Source: Actinoplanes utahensis (lineage in GTDB: Bacteria > Actinomycetota > Actinomycetes > Mycobacteriales > Micromonosporaceae). Taken from it: 64,000 nt of DNA. The notes beneath the pieces are model-generated. The model ran no database searches. It was given only the letters and a program-made list of their open reading frames with translations, and was not told the DNA's origin. How positions within the stretch are numbered: position 1 is the stretch's first letter; each line of letters begins with the position of its first letter. The DNA is taken from positions 1 through 64,000 of the forward strand of contig NZ_BOMZ01000027.1 of the NCBI RefSeq assembly GCF_016862455.1. The letters run 5' to 3'. Of this stretch, positions 25,511 to 33,638 are shown piece by piece. A program made the position numbers and the translations under genes.

Positions 25511-27480
25511 TTCCTCTCCTCCCGGATGACGGCGACCCCGCCGCCTTCGACGGTGACGCTCCCGTCGCTGTGCTTCCCGGTGACCAGGTCCTCGCCGGTC
25601 GCCGGGTACTCGACGGGTTCGGCGCCGTGGTTGATGACGAACAGGTAGGCCCCGCGCCGTACCACTTCCACGTCGTCCGCCGTCTCCCGCGATCCGATGC
25701 CGGCGGTCGTGGCGGCCTCGCGGAGGAGGCCAGTCATGTCCGTCGCCGTGGCGACGTACCAGGCGACGCCCTCGCCGTGCCGGTTGCGGGTGATCGCCGG
25801 GACACCGGGCAGCGGGCCGTCGACATAGTGCGCGATCCCGGTGGCCGTGGTGACGCGGAGCCGCTCGGTCCACAGCGAGCCGGCCGAACCGTCGCTCAGT
25901 TCCACCGTGACGCCCGGCAGCAGCGGCGCGAACTCCTCGGCCAGCACGCCGAGCACGTCCCGGAACGCCCCCGGGTAACCGCCGAGCCGGATCCGGTCCC
26001 GCTCGTCGACGATCCCGCTGAAGAAGGTGACCACCACGTGCCCGCCACCGGCCACGTAGTCGGCGATCGCCTGCGCGTCGGCGTCCGAGACCATGTAGAG
26101 CCCCGGGACGACGACCAGCTTGTACCGGCTCAGGTCGGTGCCCGGCGCGATCACGTCGGTGGTGACGCCCAGGCTCCGCAGCGCCCGGTGGCTCGCGTGC
26201 ACCTGGTCGAGGTAGGTGACCGCCTGCGACGGCCGGGCCTCCCCCTCCGCCGACCACCACGACTCCCAGCTGAAGAGCAGGGCGGCCTCGGACTCGACCT
26301 CGGTGCCGGCCACCTCGGCGATCCGGTCCAGGATGTCCGACAGCTTGAGCACCTCCCGCCAGGCGACCGTGTCGGTGCCGGCGTGCGGCAACATCGCCGA
26401 GTGGAACTTCTCGGCGCCCTGTGCGGAGGCCCGCCACTGGAAGAAGCAGATCGAGTCGGCGCCGCGTGCCACGTGGGTCAGCGAGTTGCGGATCATCTCG
26501 CCGGGCGCCTTCGTCAGGTTGTGCGGCTGCCAGTTGACCGCGCCGGCCGCCTGCTCCATCAGCATCCACGGGCGGCCGCCGGCCAGGCCGCGGGTCAGGT
26601 CGGCGGCGAAGGACAGCTCCGCCACCGGGTCGCCGAGGCGGTGGTCCAGGTAGTGGTCGTTGGCGATCACGTCCATCTCCGGCGCCCAGGACCAGTAGTC
26701 CAGGTTGCGGATGTGCGCGGTGACCATGAAGTTGGTGGTGACCGGCTTCTCCGACGACCGGCGCAGGATCGCCGCCTCGGCCCGGTAGTGGTCGAGCAGC
26801 TCGTCGGAGCTGAACCGCTGGAAGTCGACGAGCTGGGCCGGGTTGCGCAGGGACAGCGCCAGACGCGGCACCCGGATCTCGGACCAGTCGCTGTAGCGCT
26901 GGCTCCAGAAGGAGGTGCCCCACGCCTCGTTCAACGTCTCGATCTCGCGGTACCGGCCGCGCAGCCAGGTCCGGAACGCCTCGGCGCTGGTCTCGCAGTA
27001 GCAGAGGGCGTTGTGGCAGCCCAGCTCGTTGGAGACGTGCCAGAGGGCGACGGCGGGGTGGCCGCCGTACCGCTGCGCGACCCGCTCGACCAGGTCCAGC
27101 GCCCGCTTGCGGAAGACCGGCGAGCTGGGGCACCAGGCCTGCCGCCCACCCGGGAAACGGACCGTCCCGTCGGCGGTGACCGGCAGCACCTCGGGGTGCA
27201 GCGTGGTCAGCCACGGCGGCGGCGAGGAGGTGCCGGTGCCCAGGTTGACCCGGATGCCATGGGCGTGCATCAGCTCGACGACCTCGTCGAGATCGTCGAA
27301 CCGGTACTCGCCGGGGCTCGGCTCGAGGTTCGACCAGCCGAAGATGTTGACGGCCACCAGGTCGACCCCGGCCTGGCGCATCAGCGCGGCGTCCTCACGC
27401 CAGACGTCCGGCGACCACTGCTCCGGGTTGTAGTCGCAGCCCAGGCTGATCCCGGGTAGCGGCATGCGCACGGTTTTCAT
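25507..27480 (-). CDS. GH42-family beta-galactosidase
   Basis: A 657-residue cytoplasmic glycosidase of the GH42 clan, cleaving beta-galactosides from lactose-, galactan- or glycoside-derived oligomers. The N-terminal GCDYNPEQW motif, the acid/base Glu in WHVSNELGCHN (with the metal-site Cys cluster CHNALCYCE) and the nucleophile Glu in WMLMEQAAGAVNW are all present. A trimerisation-like and a C-terminal beta domain follow. The ATG at 27480 has CAGGAG upstream. It is the first gene of the operon, divergent from the LacI regulator, with two operators in between. Confidence 0.93.
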   Translation of the reverse strand: MKTVRMPLPGISLGCDYNPEQWSPDVWREDAALMRQAGVDLVAVNIFGWSNLEPSPGEYRFDDLDEVVELMHAHGIRVNLGTGTSSPPPWLTTLHPEVLPVTADGTVRFPGGRQAWCPSSPVFRKRALDLVERVAQRYGGHPAVALWHVSNELGCHNALCYCETSAEAFRTWLRGRYREIETLNEAWGTSFWSQRYSDWSEIRVPRLALSLRNPAQLVDFQRFSSDELLDHYRAEAAILRRSSEKPVTTNFMVTAHIRNLDYWSWAPEMDVIANDHYLDHRLGDPVAELSFAADLTRGLAGGRPWMLMEQAAGAVNWQPHNLTKAPGEMIRNSLTHVARGADSICFFQWRASAQGAEKFHSAMLPHAGTDTVAWREVLKLSDILDRIAEVAGTEVESEAALLFSWESWWSAEGEARPSQAVTYLDQVHASHRALRSLGVTTDVIAPGTDLSRYKLVVVPGLYMVSDADAQAIADYVAGGGHVVVTFFSGIVDERDRIRLGGYPGAFRDVLGVLAEEFAPLLPGVTVELSDGSAGSLWTERLRVTTATGIAHYVDGPLPGVPAITRNRHGEGVAWYVATATDMTGLLREAATTAGIGSRETADDVEVVRRGAYLFVINHGAEPVEYPATGEDLVTGKHSDGSVTVEGGGVAVIREERK

Positions 27481-27555
27481 AGAACTCCTGGTCAAGGCCC
27501 ATTCGAGTGTGGGGAGTACGGACGCGCTGGGCAGCCGGAATCCGCACACTCGGGG

Positions 27556-27575
27556 ATGTGTGCACGTGCACACAT
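27556..27575. promoter_or_regulatory. LacI-type operator 1 (perfect 20-bp palindrome)
   Basis: ATGTGTGCAC followed by its exact reverse complement GTGCACACAT gives a perfect 20-bp palindrome, 76 bp upstream of the beta-galactosidase start. The central CGTG/CACG dyad is like sites bound by LacI-family dimers. Confidence 0.8.
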
Positions 27576-27602
27576 TGCCGTGCGCCGTCAGGGCGGTTAC
27601 GG

Positions 27603-27622
27603 ATGTGTGAACGTGCACACGT
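27603..27622. promoter_or_regulatory. LacI-type operator 2
   Basis: An 18/20 match to operator 1 (ATGTGTGAAC-GTGCACACGT), centred 47 bp away and 50 bp upstream of the lacI-type start. With operator 1 it could allow cooperative binding or looping and control both divergent promoters. Confidence 0.78.
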
Positions 27623-27671
27623 TAGGACCGACCCCCCGCAAGGTCAAGAGGCCGGCGGCTACTGTTGACCG

Positions 27672-28682
27672 ATGAAGCCCGCGAAGCGCCCGACCGTGCA
27701 CGACATCGCGGCGGCGGCCGGGGTTTCCCGAGGCACCGTGAGCCGCGTCCTCAACGGGGGCTACGTCTCCGCCGAGGCGCGCGCCGCCATCGAGACGGCC
27801 ATGAGCGACCTCGGCTATGTGCCGAACAATGCCGCTCGCGCGCTGAAGATGCGCCGGTCGCAGGCGGTCGCCTTCGTCGCGCTGGAGCCGCACTCGCTCT
27901 TCCTCGACGACCCCAACATCGGCGCGATCATGCTGGGCGCCAACGCCGCCCTCTCCCTCGCCGATCACCAGATGGTCAGCCTGGTCGTCGAGTCGGCCCG
28001 CGACACCGAGCGCGTCGCGCGCTACCTGAGCGGCGGTTTCGTCGACGGCGCCATCGTCGTCTCGGCCCGCACCAAGGACCCGATCATCAAGGTGATCAGC
28101 GACCTGTCCCTGCCGGCCGCGTTCGTCGGCCATCCGCCCGAGCTCGACCAGCACATCCCCTTCGTCGGGATAGACAACGTCGGCTCCGCCCGGGCGATCA
28201 CCGAGCACCTGCGCTCCACCGGCCGCCGCCGGATCGGCATGATCGCCGCCGCCCTCGACCGGGATTCCGGCATCGACCGGCTGACCGGCTTCCGGTCCGC
28301 GCTCGGCGACCTGTTCGACGAGGATCTGGTCGCCGACGTGCCGCACTACGACTACGGCTCCGGCGTCAAGGGCATGCGCGACCTGCTGGAACGTGAGCCG
28401 GCCATCGACGGCGTCTTCGCCGCCTCGGATGCCATCGCCGCCGGCGCGCTCGAGGTCCTGCGGGAGGCCGGGCGCAGCGTCCCCGGTGACGTCGCCGTCG
28501 CCGGGTTCGACGACAGCACCTGGGCGGTCCGCACCCAGCCGCAGCTCACCACGGTGCACCAGCCGGCCAAGGAGATCGGCTCGTGCGCCGCGCAGGTGGT
28601 GCTGCGCCAGCTGCGCGGCGAGCCGACCGATGCGGGCGGGCAGCTGCTGCCCACTCCCCTGGTGCTACGCGACTCCGCCTGA
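27672..28682 (+). CDS. LacI-family transcriptional regulator
   Basis: A 336-residue repressor. The N-terminal helix-turn-helix and hinge (TVHDIAAAAGVSRGTVSRVLNG, then YVPNNAARAL) are classical. The periplasmic-binding-protein-like effector domain (about 65-330) contains IPFVGIDNVGSARAITEHL, GVFAASDAIAAGALEVL and VAGFDDSTWA. It is divergent from the galactoside operon and almost certainly controls it and itself through the two palindromes. The inducer is probably a galactoside or galactose. No strong ribosome site precedes the ATG, so translation may be leaderless or weak. Confidence 0.92.
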   Translation: MKPAKRPTVHDIAAAAGVSRGTVSRVLNGGYVSAEARAAIETAMSDLGYVPNNAARALKMRRSQAVAFVALEPHSLFLDDPNIGAIMLGANAALSLADHQMVSLVVESARDTERVARYLSGGFVDGAIVVSARTKDPIIKVISDLSLPAAFVGHPPELDQHIPFVGIDNVGSARAITEHLRSTGRRRIGMIAAALDRDSGIDRLTGFRSALGDLFDEDLVADVPHYDYGSGVKGMRDLLEREPAIDGVFAASDAIAAGALEVLREAGRSVPGDVAVAGFDDSTWAVRTQPQLTTVHQPAKEIGSCAAQVVLRQLRGEPTDAGGQLLPTPLVLRDSA

Positions 28683-28757
28683 AACAGAGCGGTCGCCCTC
28701 GACCGTGTGTGAAGTTCGGCCGGCCCACACGCGGCCGAGCCCGCCAGGACTCGGCCC

Positions 28758-28876
28758 GGAGGCGTTGGGCGAGGCTCGGCCGGGGCCACGCAGACCCCGG
28801 AGGCGCTGGGCGAGGCTCGGCCGGGGCGGTTGAACGGTCAGCCACGCAGACCCCGGAGGCGCTGGGCGAGGCTCGG
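28758..28876. repeat. Direct repeats duplicating the end of a gene
   Basis: GGAGGCG(T/C)TGGGCGAGGCTCGG occurs at 28758, 28799 and 28855. A 35-bp perfect copy is present at 28786-28820 and 28842-28876. The last copy codes the final residues (SLAQRLRGLRG) of the minus-strand gene at 28838; the others lie just beyond its stop. This looks like outward duplication of a gene terminus. Confidence 0.9.
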
Positions 28877-29212
28877 TGGCGGGGGCGGCGGAACGGGGCG
28901 CTGCACCGCGGGCCGCGCGGAGCGGCCGATCGGGCGGTCGTAATCAGCGGCGGCGATGGCGTCGACCACCTGCTCGTCGGTGAAGTCCTCGGAACCCTCG
29001 ATCGCGTCGACGAACCCGACCAGGACGCCGTTGCGCATCACCTGCGCCTTGAGGGCGGCGGAACCGTCGTCACCCCAGAGCGCCTCCCGGCCGTCGGGCA
29101 GGACGACGCGGACCGCGTATCCCGAGCGGCCGGCGCTGGGCAGTTTCAGGTGGGCGAAGACGCTGCGTGCCCGCAGATCGGCGACGACTCGGCGGGCTCG
29201 GCTCTCGTGCAT
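28838..29212 (-). CDS. Hypothetical protein with proline-rich tail
   Basis: A 124-residue cytoplasmic protein of unknown function. The first 95 residues look folded, with a beta-rich YAVRVVLPDGREALWGDDGSAALKA pattern. A polyproline stretch and a basic terminal helix (SLAQRLRGLRG) follow. No known motif was recognised. The ATG at 29212 fits coding bias. The terminal helix codons are repeated downstream of the stop. Confidence 0.65.
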   Translation of the reverse strand: MHESRARRVVADLRARSVFAHLKLPSAGRSGYAVRVVLPDGREALWGDDGSAALKAQVMRNGVLVGFVDAIEGSEDFTDEQVVDAIAAADYDRPIGRSARPAVQRPVPPPPPPSLAQRLRGLRG

Positions 29213-29281
29213 GATCCGACGCTAGCGCGCCGTCCTGGAGGATCGCTGAGCAACCCCTGAGCGCCGGTCATATTGATGGAC

Positions 29282-29297
29282 GTTACTACTTCGTAAC
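29282..29297. promoter_or_regulatory. Short inverted repeat GTTAC-N6-GTAAC
   Basis: A 5-bp perfect dyad with a 6-nt spacer (TACTTC), 67 bp upstream of the secreted esterase start, in an AT-richer patch. It could be a regulator site or promoter element; no family is assigned. Confidence 0.35.
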
Positions 29298-29363
29298 AGG
29301 AATTTCACCGGATTTCTTTTCTCACCATCGCGGCCTACCGTGCGGTAACAAAGGAGGTCATCG

Positions 29364-30134
29364 ATGAGAAGAGCCATCGTCCTCGTCATCTCGTCCGTCC
29401 TCAGCCTCGCCGTCGCCACCCCCGCCTACGCGGCGAGCACCGTCGACTACGTCGCGCTCGGGGACTCCTACTCCTCCGGTGTGGGCGCGCCCGGCCAGTC
29501 CGGGACCTGCCTGCGCAGCAACACCAGCTATGCGGCCCAGTGGGCCGCCCGCAACGACCCCGCGTCCTTCCAGTTCCTCGCCTGCGGCGGCGCCACCACC
29601 GACGACGTCCGCACCAGTCAGGTTCCGGCCATGCGGGCCGGCGCCGATCTGGTCAGCATCACCATCGGCGGCAACGACGCCGGGTTCGCGCCGACCATCC
29701 TCACCTGCCTCACGTCCAGCGACTCGGCCTGCGCGGCCAAGGTCGCCGAGGGCCGGGCGTACGTCGCCAACACTCTCCCCGCCGAACTCGACGCCACCTA
29801 CGACGCGATCCGGGCGAAAGCGCCGGACGCCCGGGTGGTGGTCCTCTCCTATCCGCTGATCTTCGACACCTCGTCGATCCTCTGCGAGATGAGCGTGGCC
29901 AAACGGCGCTCCCTCAACGAGGGCGCACGGGTCCTCGACGAGATGATCAAGCAGCGGGCGGAGGCGGCCGGGTTCGTCTACTCCGAGGTTCGTGACGAGT
30001 TCACCGGTCACGGGGTCTGCTCCTCGCGGCCGTGGCTCAACGGCCTGACGATCATCCCGCCGCAGAACTCGTACCACCCGAACGGAAGCGGCTACACCAG
30101 CGGATACCTGCCGGCCTTCAGCGGCGCCGCGTAA
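29364..30134 (+). CDS. Secreted SGNH/GDSL esterase
   Basis: A 256-residue exported hydrolase, probably a lipase/esterase of the actinomycete SGNH type. The signal peptide ends at about residue 23 (TPAYA). Block I is GDSYSSG with nucleophile Ser35; block II Gly lies in ACGGATT; block III is GGNDAGF with Asn; block V is HPNGSGY with His at about 241. Paired Cys residues (for example TCLR, FLACG) suggest disulfides. AGGAGG precedes the ATG by 6 nt. It is a monocistronic unit with a hairpin after the stop. Confidence 0.93.
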   Translation: MRRAIVLVISSVLSLAVATPAYAASTVDYVALGDSYSSGVGAPGQSGTCLRSNTSYAAQWAARNDPASFQFLACGGATTDDVRTSQVPAMRAGADLVSITIGGNDAGFAPTILTCLTSSDSACAAKVAEGRAYVANTLPAELDATYDAIRAKAPDARVVVLSYPLIFDTSSILCEMSVAKRRSLNEGARVLDEMIKQRAEAAGFVYSEVRDEFTGHGVCSSRPWLNGLTIIPPQNSYHPNGSGYTSGYLPAFSGAA

Positions 30135-30147
30135 CAACCCACCGGCA

Positions 30148-30177
30148 CCGTGGGCGGACCCCGATCGCCGCCCACGG
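30148..30177 (+). terminator. Hairpin after the esterase gene
   Basis: CCGTGGGCGG (30148-30157) pairs with CCGCCCACGG (30168-30177): a 10-bp stem with a 10-nt loop, 14 nt after the stop. Confidence 0.65.
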
Positions 30178-30195
30178 GCGCCAGGATTCTCGGTC

Positions 30196-30507
30196 ATGGC
30201 CCGAGTGAACACGCTGATCTTTCTCGCCGTCATCGCGTTCAGCGTGGTGGCGCTGCTCGACTGTCTGCGCACCGAACAGTCCCGTCTCCAGTCGTTCCCG
30301 CGGCGCGCCTGGGCCGTACTCATCCTGCTCTGCCCGGTCTTCGGGGCGATCGCCTGGTTCCGCGCCGGTCGCGGCCCGGCACGCCGGCCGGCCCCGGCGG
30401 ACCACCCGGTCGCGGCAGGCGGCGCGGTCGCGGCGGGCGTCTTCGTCGGCCCGGAGGACGACCCCGATTTCGTACGCCAGATGGCGGCGGCCCTGCGCGA
30501 CCGCTGA
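30196..30507 (+). CDS. Small membrane protein with PLDc_N-like domain
   Basis: A 103-residue protein with two TM segments (about 6-22 and 38-54) separated by a short basic loop (RTEQSRLQSFPRRAW). The order hydrophobic-LLDCLRTE-basic-WAVLILLCPVFGAIAWF is that of the PLDc_N (cardiolipin synthase N-terminal-like) family. The cytoplasmic tail is Pro/Ala-rich and ends DPDFVRQMAAALRDR. Function is unknown. No strong ribosome site was seen. Confidence 0.8.
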   Translation: MARVNTLIFLAVIAFSVVALLDCLRTEQSRLQSFPRRAWAVLILLCPVFGAIAWFRAGRGPARRPAPADHPVAAGGAVAAGVFVGPEDDPDFVRQMAAALRDR

Positions 30508-30639
30508 AACCCGTGCGCAGGTGAGGCGCGTACAGCGGCCGAACTCCCCACTCGGCCGGGGTGGGTCCCGGGCGGCGCCGATCGAACCGGTTGAATACCC
30601 TCTCGTGCGACCATCAGCGCGACGACGAGGGGATCAAGC

Positions 30640-31869
30640 ATGAGCGGACCGGGACGGGCCCTCGGGGCGGCGACACTGCTGGCGGTTCTGGCCGTGGCGG
30701 GCTGCGACACCCCGGTCGCTCCGAAGCTCGACACCTCGCTCGCGCCGCCGGAGGCGAAGGCCACCGCCGGGGCGACGTTCGATCCACCGGTCCGTTTCCA
30801 GCCGACTGCGCTGAACATCGGCTGGCCTAACGGCAGCAACGTGCTGCTCCGCAAGAACCTGGCCTTCTACGGCGACAGCAAGGGTCTGACCGTGACCGAC
30901 GTGCTCACCGGCAAGACGGTGGGCGTCCTGGCGCCGGGGGGCGCGCAGGCGGCCGGCGGCGGTACCCCGCTCCTCTTCCGGGAGCATCCGTCGGTGCTGG
31001 TGCGGACGTCGGCGGGCGAGCGGGTCGCGGCGGTCTACCCGGTCGCCGTCGCGGCCGCCGGCACCAGCCGGAACCGGAACCGGCTGGAAGTGGTCACGGC
31101 CGACGCCACGACCGGCAAGGGCACCGGCTCGGTCGTTCTGGACGCCCCGGCCACGCCCGCGAACGGCGCCGACGCCCACGACACCGTCCGGATCGCGGGG
31201 ACTCACGGCGATGTGGTGGTGCTGGTCTTCGGCGCGAGCATCCTGATGAAGAACCCGGAGACCGTCGCGGTCGACGTGATCACCGGGAGGACGCTGTGGC
31301 GGCGGGCCGGACTGCGGGCCGGGGCGGTGCTCGGTGACACGCTGCTCGCCCAGACCGGTACGAAGCCCGCGTTCGTGAGCGGTCTCGGGGTGGCCGACGG
31401 CGGACAGCGCTGGAAGGCGCTGCAGGTGCCGTCCGGCAGCTTCACGATCACCGCGGCCGGACCGGACGCCGCCGCCGTCGCGGTGAGCGACCACGCCACC
31501 GGGAAGCGGTCGGCCGGCTTCCTGGACTCGGCGGGCCGGCTCACCGGGCGGATCTCGGCCACCAGGGTCGGCGACTGCCACTACGACGAGCAGGCGATCA
31601 CCGTGTGCTCGCTGGACGGTGACGAGGTGGCCGGATTCGACGCGGCCACCGGCCGGGAGCTGTGGCGGCTGCCGACGGCGGACCGGCTCGCGCCGCGGGT
31701 GACCTTCGCGTGGCACGGCGCGGTGTACGGCCGGGTCAAGAGCGACGCGGTCGTGCTGGACGCCCGGACCGGCGCCGATCGGGAGGCCGAGGCGGGCATC
31801 GACCCGATCGCGGTCAACGAGTACGGCGGCGTGTCCAACGTGCCGCAGTTCCACCCGGCGGCCGGCTGA
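30640..31869 (+). CDS. Lipoprotein with PQQ-like beta-propeller
   Basis: A 409-residue lipoprotein. The signal ends in lipobox LAVAGC (Cys22). The rest is beta-rich with propeller-type repeats such as TGRTLWRRAGL, GQRWKALQVPSG and TGRELWRLPTAD, the pattern of PQQ-like/quinoprotein-type propellers, though no cofactor ligands are evident. GAGGGGATCAAGC precedes the ATG. It converges on the Ser/Thr kinase gene. It could be a sensor or scaffold; function unknown. Confidence 0.75.
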   Translation: MSGPGRALGAATLLAVLAVAGCDTPVAPKLDTSLAPPEAKATAGATFDPPVRFQPTALNIGWPNGSNVLLRKNLAFYGDSKGLTVTDVLTGKTVGVLAPGGAQAAGGGTPLLFREHPSVLVRTSAGERVAAVYPVAVAAAGTSRNRNRLEVVTADATTGKGTGSVVLDAPATPANGADAHDTVRIAGTHGDVVVLVFGASILMKNPETVAVDVITGRTLWRRAGLRAGAVLGDTLLAQTGTKPAFVSGLGVADGGQRWKALQVPSGSFTITAAGPDAAAVAVSDHATGKRSAGFLDSAGRLTGRISATRVGDCHYDEQAITVCSLDGDEVAGFDAATGRELWRLPTADRLAPRVTFAWHGAVYGRVKSDAVVLDARTGADREAEAGIDPIAVNEYGGVSNVPQFHPAAG

Positions 31870-31906
31870 CCGCGAACCCGGCCGGCCGGCCCGTGCAAGG
31901 TCCACT

Positions 31907-31963
31907 CCGGCCGGCTGTCAGAGCTGTCTCGGCGCAGCTGAGACAGCCACTACAGCCGGCCGG
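31907..31963. terminator. Nested bidirectional terminator
   Basis: An outer perfect 12-bp stem (31907-31918 and 31952-31963) encloses an inner 8-bp stem (31923-31930 and 31940-31947). It sits between the lipoprotein stop (31869) and the kinase stop (31968). Confidence 0.85.
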
Positions 31964-31967
31964 GCGT

Positions 31968-33596
31968 TCACCAGGTGAAAGGGCGGCCGCGGGTGGTGCT
32001 GGAGGTGGTGCGGCCGTCCCGGCTGTAGCGGTAGGACATCACCACGGTGTAGCTGCGGCCGCGCCGCGGACTCGCCCCGCCCGGTCCGCAGTCCCGGGTG
32101 TACGACTGCCGGGTGAAGTTCAGGTTGTCGCAGGTGGCAGGGCCGGCGACGGTACGGCCGGTGGTGGTGTCCTGGAGCGTCACCTCGATCCGGCCGCGAC
32201 CGCCCGCCGGGGCGGTCAGGGAGGCCTGGAAGCGGACGTCACGGCCGACCGAGTGGCACGGCCGGGGGCCCAGCGGGGTGCGGCTCGGCAGGTCGAAGAC
32301 GAACCCCTGCGAACACTGCCAGGGACCTCGTGTCTTCGCCTCCGGCAGGGGCGGGCCGGGCGCCTTTTTCGTGGGGGCGGGGCGCGTCACCCGTACCGCC
32401 GCGGGGTTGGTCTCGACGTCCGGAACGGGAAGCGTGACGTCGCGGGTGACCTTGCGCGGCTGCCGCGTGGGTCTGGCGGAGGCCCGCCGCGAAGCGGCGC
32501 CGCTCGGGGACCGGGCGACCGGGATCCGCGTCGCGCTGGGACCGGCGATCACCGTGGGGACCTCCTGGACCTCGGTGCCGGACCGGCCCAGGTGCCAGGC
32601 GGTGGTGGCGATGGCGGAGGCCAGCATGGCGCCCGCGACCAGCACGGCGATCGCGCCGGGCCGGGACCAGCGGCCCGCCGGGGCGTCATTGCGCGGGCGG
32701 TGGCGGCGCGGTGCGGGCACGGCACGGTTCGCCGGTGGCGGAGGTTCCTCCCGCGAGGGTACGGCCGGGGGCAGCGCCGGGATCTCGCCGAGGTCGGCGG
32801 CCATCGCCGTCAGATCGGTGACCAGTTCGGCGGCGCCCGGCCGCTGGCGCGCCTTGCCGGACAGGCAGGCCGTGATGATCCGCCAGAGCGGGCCGGGGAT
32901 GCCGGGACGGCGCGGCGGATCGCCCTCCGCGTGCAGGCGCATCAGCTCCGGTATCGAGTCGCTGCGGTACGGCGGTTGCCCGCACACCAGCTCGTAGAGC
33001 ATCACCCCGAGCGCGTAGACGTCGGTGGCCGAACTCGGGGTGACGCCGTGGAACGCCTCCGGGGCCATGTAGTGCGGGGTGCCGACCACCGCGTTCGGCG
33101 TGGTCATGCTCGGCAGGTTGAGGATCCGGGCGATGCCGAAATCGGTCAGCCGGGTCTCGCCGGTGCTGTCCAGCAGGACGTTGTCCGGTTTCAGGTCCCG
33201 GTGGATGATGCCGAGGTCGTGCGCCTCGGCCAGCGCGGCGGCGATCTGCGCGGCCAGCCGGCACGCCTCGGCGGGGGCGAGGGTGCCGTTGCGGTGCAGG
33301 TGGTCGCGCAGGTTGCCGCCGTCGACCAGGTCCATCACCAGGCCCAGCGTCTCGCCGGCGCTGAACAGGTCACGGACCCGGACCACGTTGGGGTGCCGGA
33401 GCATCAGCAGGATGGTCCGCTCCTGCACGAACCGGGTGACCAGTCTGGGCTGCCGGAGCAGACTGTCGTGCAACAGTTTGATCGCGACCGGTTCGCCTGA
33501 CGTCTGGTCTTCACCGCGCCAGACGGTACCGGTCGCGCCCTGTCCGATCGGGCGGATCAGGCGGTACGAGTTCCCGACGACTTCGTCCTCAGCCAC
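31968..33596 (-). CDS. Transmembrane Ser/Thr protein kinase (PknB-like)
   Basis: A 542-residue kinase. The catalytic domain (about 8-265) has a Gly-rich loop (IGQGATGTVW), Lys40, HRDLKPDN (Asp134) and DFG (152-154), so it should be active. A Pro-rich juxtamembrane segment precedes one TM (about 314-336). The extracellular part is Pro/Arg/Thr-rich and then contains a beta domain with Cys pairs (WQCSQG, RPCHSV, ATCDN, RDCGPG) rather than PASTA repeats. It may sense a cell-wall or small-molecule signal; ligand unknown. The adjacent histidine kinase is in the same direction. Confidence 0.93.
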   Translation of the reverse strand: MAEDEVVGNSYRLIRPIGQGATGTVWRGEDQTSGEPVAIKLLHDSLLRQPRLVTRFVQERTILLMLRHPNVVRVRDLFSAGETLGLVMDLVDGGNLRDHLHRNGTLAPAEACRLAAQIAAALAEAHDLGIIHRDLKPDNVLLDSTGETRLTDFGIARILNLPSMTTPNAVVGTPHYMAPEAFHGVTPSSATDVYALGVMLYELVCGQPPYRSDSIPELMRLHAEGDPPRRPGIPGPLWRIITACLSGKARQRPGAAELVTDLTAMAADLGEIPALPPAVPSREEPPPPANRAVPAPRRHRPRNDAPAGRWSRPGAIAVLVAGAMLASAIATTAWHLGRSGTEVQEVPTVIAGPSATRIPVARSPSGAASRRASARPTRQPRKVTRDVTLPVPDVETNPAAVRVTRPAPTKKAPGPPLPEAKTRGPWQCSQGFVFDLPSRTPLGPRPCHSVGRDVRFQASLTAPAGGRGRIEVTLQDTTTGRTVAGPATCDNLNFTRQSYTRDCGPGGASPRRGRSYTVVMSYRYSRDGRTTSSTTRGRPFTW

Positions 33597-33638
33597 CCGG
33601 GAATAGTGCCGTTTGCCCGAAATTTCGGCAAGTCTGCG

